DNA of 64,000 nucleotides from Piliocolobus tephrosceles (GCF_002776525.5 NC_045436.1:52091514-52155513), one strand, 5' to 3'; shown: positions 1 through 12,237, counted from the stretch's first letter. Numbers and translations: made by a program. Notes: generated by a model not told the origin, from the sequence alone.

Positions 1-192
1 CCAGTTAAAAATCCCAAATATTAAGTATTTATATACAGTAATATCTAATACAAAGGGTTCCTAATTTAACAATCAGAACATTGCAACAACTGACCTTTCT
101 GTCAATCTTTAAACAAAAGTAAGTGCTATACCTAAAAGAGTCATACGTCTTAAATTCCTGAACCTTAACTTCTGCTTGTTAAAACACATAGA

Positions 193-420
193 TCAGGGAT
201 CAGAAATTGGCAAAGTTTTTTTTTTTTTTTCTTAAAGGGCCAGAGAGTAAATATTTCAGGTTTATATGCCATGTGTTCTTGGTCACAACTACTCATAACT
301 CCTATGGAAATGTAAAAACCACTGTAGACAATATGTAGGTAAAGAGTTGTAGAGGTGTCCTAATAAAACTTTACTTACAAAAACAAGTTGCTTCTTGTGG
401 TCTGCTGACCTCTGATGTAG
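193..420. mobile_element. hAT-Charlie-type MITE (non-autonomous DNA transposon)
   Basis: The segment starts 'cagggatcag...ggcaaag', continues with 'aaagggccagagagtaaata', includes 'ataaaactttacttacaaaa', and ends in a diverged 'tctgctgacctctg' that mirrors the start as a terminal inverted repeat. This order is characteristic of a short mammalian hAT-Charlie element of the MER58/MER5 group. A poly-T run has expanded inside it at about 217-230. It encodes nothing. The exact subfamily is uncertain. Confidence 0.6.
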
Positions 421-1976
421 AAAATTCTTTAGCATTATTGAATTAATAGAAATTGAGATGATTATTGATCTTATAAATTTATTTCTGAAAGTTACAAAAA
501 TTTTAAAAAGATAGGTGAAATACTGTGTTATACTGAGACATAAATCTGATGTAGAGTCAGAAGAATCAGAAAGCCAGCATTTAAAGAAACAAGGTTTATG
601 TTAACATGCCCTCAAGAAAACAAATGTTATTTTTGATAAAATATTTAAGTTTTAAATCTGTGATTTCTTAAGACAATGTATTTTCTTTTCTAAATATTTG
701 TTTGTTATGAACTCAAAAAATAAAAACAAGAGATCAAGAAAATAACCCTAAGCTCAAAATATTCATTTCCAAACTGTATCTGGCTTTATACAAATTGGGA
801 GAGGAGACTGCTCTACTGAATTACTATTTTTTTCCTGTTGTAGTTGAGTACAAAGTTTTACATATCTATCAGATCAAATTTGTTAAGCATGATATTAGAT
901 CTTCTGTATTCTGAATGATATCTTGTCTACATGTGCTATCAATAATTGATAGAGATATTTTAAATTTTTCAGAGTTTAGAAATATATATTTTTCTTTTTA
1001 GTTCCGTAAGTTTTTGCTTTATTTATTCTGAGGCTACATTACTTGCATCACACAAATTTAGTATTGTTATATGTTTTGGGTGAGTTGTCTCTTATCATTA
1101 TGAAATGTTACTGTTAAATTTGGTAATTCATCATGTCTTAGCATTTAGTATGTCTGATATAAGACAGAGCAGCTTTCTTTGGTTAGTATTTGCAAGATGA
1201 ATTTTTATCTTTTAATTTTCAATATTTCTTTATAATTATATTAAAGCATTATTTCTTCTAATTATGGTTTTATATATATATACAGGAGAAACAATTAAAA
1301 CTTCATGTAATCTAAATCAAATCTTGTATATTTAAAATTTTTCTTTTTAACTCAAAGCATTCCCAGATGTAGAGTCAGTGCCTGAAATAGGGTCAGTCAC
1401 TAATTATAGAGTTGATTGATAAAATCATCTTATAAACCAACAAGTCCTCCTCTTTCTTCCTCCACTTATAAATGTTACTGGTTTGATTAGGAAATTTGAG
1501 GTCACCTTTATTTTTCATTTTCTTTTTATGTAACATCCACTTAGGTAGTATTTTATTAAATTCTATAAATTTAACTTGAAAATGCTTCCCATATCTATCC
1601 ACATCTATAAATTTCTTTTTCTGTATGACTCCTCCCTATTCAGAGGAATTCAAGTCTATTTTAGTAAATCCTCTACTTCTTTTACACTTCTCTGAACTCA
1701 GACACACTCTACATTAGTTTGAGATTAAATATAGCATACTCATATCAAAATAGTGCCCAATTCTCATTTGCCCCTCAGAGGATTGGGCCAATCTTCTATC
1801 TATCCATATATCATCCTTCTACTTTACACTACAGAAAAAAACAAAACAAAACAAAGTTAAAACCAAAAACTTCCTCTGTACCTGAGCATGCTTTTTTTTA
1901 ATATTTAAATTTTTAATCATATTATTCATTTTTTTAGAACATATTTTCTTTCTTATCATTTATGTCTTGAGATTCC
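421..1976. other. AT-rich sequence, no recognisable element
   Basis: Roughly 1.5 kb of AT-rich DNA with short homopolymers and a small TA run near 1271-1281. Reading frames here are short and resemble no protein I know. No exon, RNA gene or interspersed repeat was recognised, although very old repeats could be hidden. Confidence 0.5.
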
Positions 1977-2310
1977 ACCTATCACTTAAGGATAAACTCA
2001 AATATCACACTCCATAGAGGCTGCTTCTGATACTTATAAGTCATGGAGATGTAGCTTGCTTTGATAGATCCTCCAGCACTTTGCTTGTGTGTCAATAATG
2101 GCACTAATTACATGCAAGGCATATTATACTTATTTGGTAAAGTTAAAAAAACATATTTTCTCTTCTATCTTTATTAAATTGTGACTTTTGAGAACAAGGA
2201 CTTGGTCTTGTTCATCTTTTAAAATACACACCACACAAATAAACACAAGCATAATGCCAAGAGTACTCTACATGCTGCTAAGTTCCTTAACAAATATAGA
2301 TATGTAAATA
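1977..2310 (+). mobile_element. L2 LINE 3' end fragment
   Basis: The succession 'ccacctatcacttaagg', 'cactttgcttgtgtgtc', then 'gagaacaaggacttggtctt' with 'gttcatctttt' and 'cataatgccaagag' follows the order of the L2 3' tail (a block equivalent to 'gagggcagggac' followed by 'gtgcctggcacatag'). The copy is strongly diverged, as expected for this mammal-wide family. It is non-coding and inert. Confidence 0.65.
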
Positions 2311-2504
2311 GACAACTCATTTAATTTGATGTTTTTCCTTTATCCAGTTAGATTTCTCCAAACTGGGAGGAAATATGTAGGTAAAATTAAACTAGTAAGT
2401 ATCTTATCTGTGGCAACTGAATAATTTTTCTCTGTGAATGAAACAGCAAGACATATTCTTATGTTATTGTACATTTGAAAATATTACTTCAATAGAATAC
2501 TATG

Positions 2505-2820
2505 GTCTGGTGTAGTGGCTCATGCCTGTAATCCCATCACTTTGGGAGGCCGAGGCACGGGGATAACTTGAGGTCAGGAGTTCGAGACCAGCCTGGCCAA
2601 CATGGTGAAACCCCATCTCTACTAAAAATACAAAAATTAGATGGGTGTGGCAGCACTCGCCTGTAATTGCAGCTACTAGAGAGGCTGAGGCAGGAGAATT
2701 TCTTGAACCCAGGAAGCAGAGGTTGCTGAGTCAAGATCACACCACTACACTCCAGCCAAGGGCAACAGAGCGAGACTCAGTCTCAAAAAAACAAAAACCA
2801 AAACCAAAAAAACAAAAAAC
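2505..2820 (+). mobile_element. Alu SINE, AluS type
   Basis: Full dimer with both arms, a middle A-rich linker and an A-rich tail interrupted by C (aaaacaaaaacc). 'gaggtcaggagttcgagacc' and 'agcctggccaacatggtgaa' are AluS-type features. It is flanked by the duplication 'tagaatactatg' (2493-2504) and 'tagaataccatg' (2821-2832), one mismatch, showing insertion by L1-mediated target-primed reverse transcription. Confidence 0.95.
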
Positions 2821-2832
2821 TAGAATACCATG

Positions 2833-3475
2833 TAAAGACTCAAAACTACTTTTAGCAGAAGGAAAATTGCATTAGTCTGCAGCCTAAGGGATTCTCCCAT
2901 TCCCTCAAATGACAGGATGCTTCAGACCATAAAGTGGAAGAGGGTAAGATAACTTTGTCTACATAGGATTGACTGATTTATTTGTTCCTTGTGGGGGCAG
3001 TAATGCAGACAACTCAATTTTTCTACCATCATTTAACACATCAGGAGGCTTATCTGTTCTTCTTTATAGCTTTATTTACAATGTATCTGTTTGACTTTAC
3101 TGTTAGGTTACTCTCCTGTCATGATTATTCACTGATGCTAATCTGTTCTATCTCTCTAAAATTAAACCTCCATTTTTATTGACAGTTGCTAGTGAGATAC
3201 TTAATTTACAGCTTTGGAAGAAAATACAAATTCACACTCATATCGATTATGTTCTTACATTTTGAAGTCAAATGTTTTAGCTTTTAACCACAGATTTCTT
3301 CACATATCTGGTATATTAGTCTCCTTAATCAACCTCTTACATAATGAAATAAAATATAAGGGAGTATTTTGTACTGAACATGTCAACAAGCCAAATGTCC
3401 TACTAAAAACAGCACTTTTGAATTAAATAATTTAATACATGCATAATGTCTCCATGTGTAAAGTATTTCTTAGGT
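2833..3475. other. unique AT-rich spacer
   Basis: About 640 bases between an Alu and an L1. Only short reading frames are seen, with no recognisable protein similarity and no interspersed repeat. Confidence 0.45.
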
Positions 3476-5645
3476 TAAAAATAAAGGAAAGCATTCATAA
3501 AAAAGTTCATAAAAAATTTTGGAAAAAAGACAAGGATAATACAAGAGAAGTAAATCATAGGACTATATCCCCAGTGAACATGGTCACAAAAGTACTCAGT
3601 AAAATTCTAGCACCAAATTCAACAACACATGAAAAGGATAATTTACCAAAATCAATTGGAATTTATCTCTAGAATGCGAGGATGATTCAGTATGTGCAAA
3701 ACAATGAATATGATACACCACATTAACAGAATAAAGGACAAACATCATATGATCATCTCAATAGATGCCAAAATTCAATATCCTTTCATGATAAAAACCC
3801 TCAACAAATTAGGCAGAGAAGAAATGTTCCTCAACACAATAAAGGCCATATATAACAAACCTACAGCTAACGTCACACTCAATAGAGACCAGGTGAATGC
3901 TTTTACTCTAAGATCAGGAACAAGGCAAGGTTGCTCACTCTTACCACTGCTGTTCAACAGAGTACTGGAAGTCCATGCTTGAGCAATTAGGCAAAAGAGA
4001 GAAATAAAAACATCCAAAGTGGGGGGAAAACTTTAAATTGTCTCTGTTTGTAGATAACAAGATATTATATATAGAAAATCTTAAGGACTCCACCAAAAAT
4101 TTTTAGAATAAATAAATTCAGTAAAGGTGCAGAGTATAAAATCAGAATACAAAAATAAGTATGTTTCTATATACTGATAATAAATTATCTTGAAACAATC
4201 AAGAAAATACTCTCATTTTTAAAAGTTACAAAAAATCAAAACACATGAACCAATGGAGCCACAATGGAGCACCCAGGAATGAATCCACACATTTAAAGTC
4301 AATTAATTTTCAACAAACACAGTGGGGAATGCACCGTGTCTTCAACAAATATTGTTTGTAAAACCATATATTCAAATGCAGAAGAATAAAATGAGACACT
4401 CATCTCACTCTCTATATAAAAATCAACTCAAAATGGATTAAACACTTAAACATAAGACCTGAAGCTGTAAAACTGCTGAAAGAAAATGGAAGGGAAAAGC
4501 TCCATGGCATTGGTCTGGGCTATAATTTTTTGGATATGATCCCCAAAGCACAGGCAACAAAAAAGTAAAAATAGACAAATTAGATTGCATCAAACTAAAA
4601 AGTGTACACAATAAAAGAAACAACCAACAGAGTAAAGACCTATGGAATGGTAGAAAACACTTCCAAACCAAACATCTGATAAGTGTTAGTATCCAAAATA
4701 TAAAAGGAATTCAAAAACTCAATAGAGAGAAAACTAATAACCTGATTTTAAAATGGGCACAGGACTTGCAAAAACATCATGGCCAACAGATTTATGAAAG
4801 AACTTTTCAATATTACTAATTGTCAGAGAAATGTAAATTAAAATCACAATGAGATACCACCTCACAACCTGTTAGCATGGCTATTATCAAAAAGACTAAA
4901 GATAACAAATGTGGGCAAGGATGTACAGAAAAATGAACTATTTTTTTACTGTTGATGGGAATGTGATTAGTACAATCATTATAGAAAACAGTATGGAAGT
5001 TCCTCAAAAACTAAAAATAGAACATCCATATGATCCACCAATCCTACTACTGGGTATGTATCCAAAGGAAAAGAAATCAGTGTGTTGAGATATCTGCACT
5101 CTTGTGTTCATAGAAGCGTTGTTCACAATAGCCAACATATGAAAACAACCTAAGTGTTCATCAGTAGGTGAACAGATAAAACAAATGTGCCATACATACA
5201 TAATAGAATATTATTCGGCCTTAAGAAAAAAAAATCTGTCAATTATGACAACATAGGTGAACCTATACAACATTATGTTAAGTGAAATAAGCCAGGCACT
5301 GAAAGACTAATACCACATGATTTCATATCTGAGAGTAGAATGGTGGTTCTCAAAGGCTGGAGAATGGGGAATTGGGGAGATTTGGTAAAGGATACAAAGT
5401 TTCATTTAGACAGAAAGTATACATTCAAGAGATCTATTGTATATCATGGTAACAGTGGTTAGTACATATATTGTACACCAGAAAATTGCTATGAGAATTG
5501 ATCTTAAGTGTTCTAACCACAGAAAAGTATGTGAAGCTTGATTTAGCCATTCTACAATATATACATATATAAAAACATCATGTGACACATCATAAATATA
5601 TACAATTTTGTCAACTTAAAAAACATAAAAAAAGATACAAAAAAG
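3476..5645 (+). mobile_element. L1M LINE, 5'-truncated, sense
   Basis: The element begins inside the reverse transcriptase part of ORF2, runs through the ORF2 C-terminus and ends in a long 3'UTR. The 3'UTR contains 'taagtgttctaaccac' and 'aaaacatcatgtgacaca', typical of L1MA/L1MB-age elements, then an A-rich tail near 5620-5645. Many stops and frameshifts place it before the primate L1PA lineage. It cannot mobilise. Confidence 0.9.
3530..5335 (+). pseudogene. L1 ORF2 remnant (reverse transcriptase to C-terminus)
   Basis: Translation gives recognisable ORF2p pieces in successive frames. The best is at 3692-3982: 'HMIISIDAKIQ', then 'KTLNKLGREEMFLNTIKAIY', then 'LRSGTRQGCSLLPLLFN', which is the conserved RT block around the GTRQGCPLSPLLFN motif. 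Further on, 'gagataccacctcacaacctg' encodes the conserved C-terminal region. Frame is lost many times, for example near 3673 and 3983. ORF2p normally supplies endonuclease and reverse transcriptase for LINE retrotransposition. This copy lacks the endonuclease half and is dead. The identification is firm; the subfamily is not. Confidence 0.88.
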
Positions 5646-6015
5646 AAATTATGAAAAAGTAAATTGAGCCATGATTAAACTATTGTATATTTAGTATCTA
5701 TTATGTGGTGATTAGTGTGCCATGAATAAAATATTAACCAGGCAATGATGACTCTATCCTCATGCATAGAACATTTTGGTGAGAAGAAGAGCAAATTAAA
5801 AAAATAAATAAATACTTGAAGAAGTTTGCAGCAACAAATTATGCTGTAGCTATAGGATGGAGCATGCTGGAATAGCATAGAAAAGCAGGAATACGCTAGT
5901 TTAGAGAGCCTGGGAAGATATTCCTAAGGAAATTGTATTTAACTTAAAAGCTAAAGTATGAGGAATTACTTAGGTATATGGGAGCATATGTTCCACATTA
6001 ATCAAATGAGAAACA
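5646..6015. other. unique AT-rich spacer
   Basis: Between the L1M tail and an AluY. I see nothing beyond AT-rich anonymous sequence. Confidence 0.4.
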
Positions 6016-6032
6016 AAAGAATCTCATATGTA

Positions 6033-6332
6033 GGCCGGGTGTGGTGGCTTACGCCTGTAATCCCAGCACTTTGGGAGGCCAAGGCGGGCAGATCATGAGG
6101 TCAGGAGATCAAGACTATCCTGGTTAACACGGTGAAACTCAGTCTCTACTAAAAATACAAAAAATTAGCCAGGTGTGGTGGCAGGCACCTGTATAGTCCC
6201 AGCTACTCAGGAGGCTGAGGCAGGAGAATGGCGTGAACCTGGGAGGCAGAGCTTGCAGTGAGCCAAGATCGCACCACTGAACTCCAGTCGGGGCGACAGC
6301 GAGACTCCATCTCAAAGAACAAAACGAAAAAT
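6033..6332 (+). mobile_element. Alu SINE, AluY-like
   Basis: Complete dimer starting 'ggccgggtgtggtggctta'. 'catgaggtcaggagatcaag' and 'gaatggcgtgaacctgggag' are the AluY/late AluS state. The flanking duplication is 'aaagaatctcatatgta' (6016-6032) and 'aaagaatctcatgtgta' (6333-6349), one mismatch over 17 bases. Confidence 0.95.
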
Positions 6333-6349
6333 AAAGAATCTCATGTGTA

Positions 6350-6699
6350 GAAGTATCATGTAACATTATTCTAATTATAGAACAAGAAAAATGAAAAAAA
6401 AAAAAAAAACCCTGCCATCCAATAATAGAGGACTAATTAGGTAAGTAACAGTACAAATGGCTGATAAAATATTGTGAAGTTATTAAAACCATTATAAAAT
6501 GCATGTTGATATCTATGTTAAGATATCTTAGTGAATATCCATGTTAAGTCTTCAGTTGATTGGACAAGGGTCACCCACATTATGGAGGGTAATCTGCTTT
6601 ACTCGAAGTCTACCAATATTTAAATGTTAATCTGATTAAGAAAGAAACGTACATAACAATGTTCACCAAATATCCGGACACTGTGACTCAGTCCATTTG
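6350..6699. other. anonymous sequence with a poly-A run
   Basis: Contains an A homopolymer at about 6393-6410, possibly the tail of an unrecognised retroposed fragment. Otherwise AT-rich with no recognisable element. Confidence 0.4.
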
Positions 6700-7162
6700 A
6701 CACAGAAAATTAAATCATCACAGATGATAATTGTGCTACTCCTGTTCCTACTACTAAATTCTGGACCCATGGATTTTTCCTGTTGGAGATTATTACCCTC
6801 TCAATGCATATGCTGTATCCTGAAGGATGTTTTCAGAGCATTGCCTCTGAGCTGCTACTTCAGCTCTGCAATCAGAAGCATTCTATAAGAACAACTTTCT
6901 CTGGATGATGTGCATATTATATGACTCGTAGATCATATGGCTATGGTATTATTCCCATACCTCTTATATTATCAAATGAGGTCTCTGGTTGGATATTATG
7001 CTATGTTGATATTATGCGGAGGATCTGTAGGAAAAAGAGGCAAATCGATACACAAAATAAGTATCTGTCCTTGTGAGAAACAACCACTAACTCTTTCAGA
7101 ATGGAAGTGGCTCAGTGTAGTCAGCTATTATATGAAGATTAATGCCATATCAGGTACTGCAG

Positions 7163-7360
7163 CATTGGTCTCTATTGCTGACGTATCGGACTTTCAGAAG
7201 CAATAGTGGATGGGGATTGGAAAGTGGGAGATTATGCTACTGGACTCATGCCTTGTCTTGAACATAGTTATTCTGTTAATGTGTCCAACATGCTAGCTCT
7301 AGGATGGCCAATGGTGAAGACTGGCTAAAGGCTACCGGCCTACTCATTTGTCTACTCAGT
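7163..7360. repeat. duplicated block, copy A
   Basis: Shares 'cattggtctctattgctgac', 'gggattggaaagtgggaga', 'cttgtcttgaaca' and 'aatgtgtcca' in the same order and direction with 8283-8488. The two copies look about 80 percent alike by eye, and their starts lie 1,120 bases apart. This is either a tandem duplication inside one old element or two related element copies lying side by side. Confidence 0.85.
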
Positions 7361-8282
7361 TGTTCAGTGCCTACTTCATGATGGATTTGTAGTGGCTATC
7401 ATTATTTGATACACAATTTTCACTTCTCATGCCAATTCCATATATGCCTTCACAAGTCTAACCCAGACCCGCTTGTCTCTGATCTTCCTTTCCTTTCTCT
7501 TCTATGCCCCTGACCAGATGCCCAGGCCATTTGTCACTGACCATTAATTTCTACTTGGGTCACTTTTTCTCCATGCTAACTGGATGACGAAGTACACAAA
7601 TCACATCTCTGCCCATTAGCAATATTTCCTCCCATTCTCTTTCAAGATGCTCCCTAAATGTGTCTGGAATGCAGCCATAACTATGTTCAACTTGCACCCA
7701 CACAGTGAAACTCTTGCTTGTTTGGACCAATCAGTGTGAGGTTATCAGTGCTGTGGATCAGTATGCTCTTCTTTGGGATATCTAGGTGGTCTAAACTTCT
7801 TTCAACCATGTTGTTATCTATATTATAAGATATGAGAATTAGCATGGCCTTCAGGAGAAATTGTAAATAAATATTGTTGTCTATCTAAGTGAATATAAAC
7901 TGTTTCTGTTCTTTTCTGGCTAGAATAAAATTAAATCTATTTAATTAATGATTTATTTATACTCAATAGCATGTACTTGATGTCTTATTATTCTACTCTA
8001 GTAATGATACAACGTACACCACAATGCCTGGGATTGGGGCTTGGTTAATCCAGTTACAATCTACATATACTTTACAGAATCCACCTACAAGAGACAGTGT
8101 GGTGAATTAAACAAAGACAGGCTAAAGAAAACTACTCTGCATCCTGTGCTCCTTTAATGGTAACACTGATGTCCATCATCCCTCATCCCTGGATGAAATA
8201 CTGTTTTTGATTTAAATTTTGGCTGCTAAGGAAGATGGTAACAGAGCTTTCTACTTAGCCTTGCCCACTATTGTGTACATAA

Positions 8283-8488
8283 CATTGGTCTCTATTGCTG
8301 ACATATTGGACTTTCAGAGGAAACAGTGAACAGGGATTGGAAAGTGGGAGACAATCATATTGGATTAAGACAGGCTCTTGTCTTGAACACAGATGTTATT
8401 CTATGAATGTGTCCATCATGCTAGTTCTAGGGTGGCCAATGATAAAGACTGGTTAAAGGTTGCTGGCCTAGTAATTTGTCTACTTAGT
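8283..8488. repeat. duplicated block, copy B
   Basis: Direct repeat of 7163-7360, several bases longer because of small insertions around 8355-8400. The bases before copy B do not resemble those before copy A, so the duplicated unit as seen is confined to about 200 bases. Confidence 0.85.
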
Positions 8489-9807
8489 AGAATGATCCCA
8501 ATAAGAATAGATTCTTATTCCACATCCCAGCAGCCACTTGTGGGGATCATTCTATCTACAAAACATCTCCTGCTGTAACAGGGAAATTCAATGCCAATTT
8601 AGGTCTCTGGGTATCTATATAGACTACACCCAGGGCTCTGCAAAACGTTTGGGTATTTTCCTTTACACTATACTCATCAGAATAAGTGGCCTTAGGTCCC
8701 TCTGGAAAAGAACTGGAGTAATGATTACAATATACTTTTGCCACAGTATGGCAGGACTTTTCTTCCAGACACCTGATCACTTCTTTACTTTGAGAACTGG
8801 CCAAGTAATGCTGACTTTTTACTGGGGCAACCGCCTTCAACCTCCTGTCTCTTCACTCTTGCCTTTTTCTGGTTGTAAATTTTAAGCAGCATCCTTATTG
8901 ACTAGGTGTCTATTTTCTCATAGAGATGCCATTGCCTATGAGCCATCTTCAAACACACTGCCAGTCAGCGATTTTCGGCTGCTCCTTGAATGTTGATGTG
9001 CATACAGTAATTTGGGGCTTCTGGTTTCTGGCAGCTCAACACTGCCACCTGACTCCTGTTACTTCTTGGCACATCACTATCATGGATGTTAAAGAGAAAG
9101 CTCTGTGAGTGCAGAGGAGGGCCACTACTGTACTTTTTGTGTAATGTTGGTTCTCCTCTCCCCAGCACATTGCTGATGGCCTCGGAAAATGATATGTGTT
9201 TTGGAATCTCACATGGAAGATAACATGGTGATATTATTTGGCCTGATATATTAATTTCAGCATGCCCACTGTACTTGACCTTTTTATTCCTCTTCTACTG
9301 TGAGTCATGGGAGCTTGAGCATTTTCACTTTGCATTGACCTTTTCAATTTTCCCAGCAATAGCCCTTTTCAGAACTATTGCACTCTAGTGGTAAGTATGT
9401 CCCAGTCCCTGGGGTCCTTGCTAGGGTGATAAATCCTCGTATCCCTAGAATGTGCCCCAAGTCATGTTGGATGCTTAGTTGTATCCTCTCTTCCATGGCT
9501 GTATAAGGAGTTTTTAAAAAGCTACTATAGAGTCTCTCTGGCTGTCATATTTAGTTTTTAAACTGAATTTCATAACATTTTTCTGTAGGAAAATAATTCA
9601 AAATTGCAGTAATAAGCTCTGATGCCTTCTAAACATTATTGCCATAATATTTTTGAATCGCTGGAATCATTAAATCTGTAAAGTCATTTCTCTGCACAAT
9701 GTGGCAGGGACTATGTTTCCCATTTTCTTCAGGATGACATCCTCTTTGCCTGCCAATTAGTGAGTGACCTATTACCAGACCCTATTTTACCACCTGTTTT
9801 CTGGCAT

Positions 9808-10145
9808 TCCTTACATTTGTTTGAGTCCTCTGAGAGGCAGATAGCAGACAGGTTTAGACATGTAAGTGATTTATTGGGGAAAATCATCTGAAGGAAAATG
9901 AAGAGTCAGAAGTGGTTGGGAGACTGCTCAGAACTTGATGTCGGTCTGACTTCTGTGGAAGAGATGTTGGAGGATGGAAACTCGTACAGAAAACTCTTAG
10001 ACTATAGTGCAATTCTAAGAAAGTTTAACTGAAGCAGACTGGGAGTTCTCAAGCCAAAGATGTACATTACAGGAGTGCTGGTCCCTAGGAGTACTAGTCT
10101 TGCCTTAGTGAAAGCAGTCAAATTTCCTCATAGAATTTATGTCTA
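9808..10145 (-). mobile_element. LTR-like segment, ERVL/MLT2 type, antisense
   Basis: Read on the minus strand, a poly(A) signal AATAAA (plus-strand positions 9870-9875, 'tttatt') is followed by a short tail 'cctctcagaggactcaaa', as at the 3' end of MLT2-like ERVL LTRs. The other boundary is not clear and may lie near the poly-T run at 10151-10165. The orientation agrees with the antisense internal-like region at lower coordinates. The assignment rests on layout and partial similarity only. Confidence 0.42.
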
Positions 10146-10164
10146 CAGCTTTTTTTTTTTTTTT

Positions 10165-10595
10165 TGAATAAATGTAGAAATGGACTCTCCCAGTCTTAAA
10201 ACTTGAGAAAATTGCATTTGCCTTATCAAAGTTGCCTTCTCAGGAAACTGATCATCAGGCCTCCCAGATAGTACAAAGGAACTGAAATTTACCAGATCAC
10301 TACATCTGGGCAATGAGACACCAGACCCTGAATCCATTATGACTGCCTCACTGACCATTTGCTGCCACTTGACCAACTCCACTTCCTTACTTCTCCCTAA
10401 TTTCTATTTTTCCACTGGTAGTTACATTTCTTCACTACTATATGAACCCCTAATTTAAGTCAGTGGGGGACACAGAATTAAGACATACCTCTCAACTCCC
10501 TGGCTACAGCATCCAAATAAAGCCTTCTTCTGTGGCAATATTCATTGTCTCTTTGATTGGCTTTATGTGTGATGAGCAACAGGACGTAGACCAAA
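10165..10595 (+). mobile_element. LTR-like segment with sense poly(A) signal
   Basis: This stretch is richer in C than its flanks and ends with 'atccaaataaagccttcttc', a canonical AATAAA at 10516-10521. A short R/U5-like tail with 'cattgtctctttgattggct' follows, which is common in ERVL and ERV3 LTRs. No partner LTR or target duplication was found, so boundaries are approximate. It could be a solo LTR inserted next to the antisense ERVL-like remnant. Confidence 0.4.
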
Positions 10596-11547
10596 CCCTT
10601 GGCATTTTGGTAACATTAGTATTCTTGCCATGCCAGGTCACCAGTTGGGAGCAGCCTGTGGGAAGTGTGGCATAATGGCAGTGTTGATTTTCAAAGCACA
10701 GCAGCCGAGACCATAGTCAATTTCACTCTCCATAGTCAGAGATTTGAGAGTAGCATATTCTTGACTGCTAGAGTACAGAATGCTTTTCTATGTTTTGGAA
10801 TGAAGATAAACCCATTTACAGCCATGTGTTAAAAAAATCACAGAACTTCTGTTAACTTAAGCTCCTGGATAAGTGCATGGAGGATGGCATCACCCATTAC
10901 TATAGACATGAAAAAGAAACAAACTTGTATTATGTTTGGGTAATTATACATGTTAGAATCTTTTTATACCAGAAGGTATTTAGTTTAGTTGATACTTCCA
11001 CTCAACCAAAAATTCATTTTTATGTTTTCATTTACCTTTCTTCTATTAACTTTTGCTGACATCTAATAAACTCTCGTTTTTCAGTGCCCCAAGTGGTGCC
11101 CTCTGACTAATCTGTATAATGTAAATAACATTTTTTCAAGTAGTATAAAAAATCTGAGGACAGAAACGAATACATATACGTAATTTAAAAATTATTTTTT
11201 TTCATAGAGTATGAAAATGTTTAATATTCGAACATTTTTCTAAACTTCCAATTCGGAGGCAAGTGTTATTTACACTGATTATCTAAATATCCCCAGATTG
11301 TTCGTTTTCATTTTAACTTTATGTGGAATGGAGTTAATTAGTATAAAATATTGTTCATTAATTTAGCACAACTATTCCAATCAAAAGGACACTTTGGTCT
11401 GTCAAATTGCCATGGTATTTACTGTCATGATGTTAATGGCAATAGATAAAAAACAACTTGTATGAGACCTGCAGAGTTCAAAATAATATTCACCTACTCT
11501 GTCTTTCAAAACTCTATATTATTGACAGGTCTAGGAAATATCCTATA
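10596..11547. other. anonymous AT-rich sequence
   Basis: Nearly 1 kb up to the MER2 element. The frames present are under 75 codons and unrecognised. No RNA gene or repeat was identified. Confidence 0.45.
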
Positions 11548-11549
11548 TA

Positions 11550-11882
11550 CAGTTGGCCCTCCTTTACAGGGGTTCCACATCTGTGGATTCAACCAATCAC
11601 AGATTGAAAACATTAAAAAAAATGTATATGAACTAAACACTTTGGATTTTTTTCTTGTCCTTATTCCCTAAACCATGTAGTATAACAACTCTTTTTGTAT
11701 CATTTACACTGTATTAGGTACTATGAGTAATCTAGAGATTATTTATAATGTACGATGTATGGAAGGTGTGTAGGTTATATGTAAATACTATACCATTTTA
11801 TATTAGAGGCTTTAACGTCTGCTCATTTTGGTATCCTCAGGGATCCTGGAACCAATACCCCCATGGATACTGAAGAACAACA
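11550..11882 (+). mobile_element. MER2, Tigger-type non-autonomous DNA transposon
   Basis: Starts 'cagttggccctcctttacag' with 'gtggattcaaccaatcacag' following, and ends 'ggatcctggaaccaat...' with a diverged inverted terminal repeat. Internal landmarks 'cttgtccttattccctaaac' and 'gtaatctagagattattta' fit MER2. The element is flanked by TA dinucleotides (11548-11549 and 11883-11884), the duplication expected of Tc1/mariner-pogo elements. Length of about 333 bp is close to the family's usual size. It was moved in trans by Tigger transposase and is now inert. Confidence 0.88.
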
Positions 11883-12049
11883 TATCTTTTTCTCCCTTTA
11901 TCTTGAAAAGTCCAAGTAACATGAACTAAGTTAAGCCCTAACTTTCAGAGTTAAAAAAATTAACGTTTATTCTGATACACTGTATACATATATGTCTTTG
12001 CAATGGTTTATAACAGCTACAAGATACTGTAATACAATGTTCAGCAGAA

Positions 12050-12190
12050 AGAACACAGCATTGAAGTTACCATTCCCTCCAAACTGCACCTCGATGTCCT
12101 TGTTTACAAATGGGAGAAATAAAAGTTAGAATGTAGAATAGCTATGGAGGTGACACCAGATATCACATGTAAGTATTCAACATTGTACAG
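12050..12190 (+). mobile_element. probable MIR SINE fragment
   Basis: The order 'cctccaaactgcacctcga...ccttgtttacaaatgggaga' followed by 'gctatggaggtgacaccaga' and 'cacatgtaagtattcaaca' parallels the MIR core (cctcagtttcctcatctgtaaaatggg, then acctacctcatagggttgttg, then acatgtaaagcac). It is heavily diverged and the boundaries are loose. Confidence 0.5.
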
Positions 12191-12237
12191 GAACAGTAGC
12201 AGGACTACTAAGTACTGAAAAAAGTGGCAACTGTTCT

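Larger units (their letters stand above)
6700..9807 (-). mobile_element. possible ERVL-like retroviral internal remnant, antisense
   Basis: This 3-kb stretch is less AT-rich than its surroundings and has a different word content. Its sequence resembles the complement of an ERVL pol-type internal region, and an LTR-like segment with a minus-strand poly(A) signal lies on the side expected for a minus-strand 5' LTR. No intact gag, pol or env frame remains, and frames over 90 codons (for example 8556-8840 minus and 8538-8885 plus) overlap on both strands and look accidental. A ~200-bp block occurs twice (7163-7360 and 8283-8488). The family assignment is tentative: only the duplication and the compositional contrast are directly visible. 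An unrelated old LTR element is the main alternative. Confidence 0.4.

Noticed and set aside
8538..8885. 115-codon plus and 94-codon minus frames on both strands of the same DNA
   Set aside because: Frames open on both strands of an old degraded element are most likely chance. No known domain is visible.
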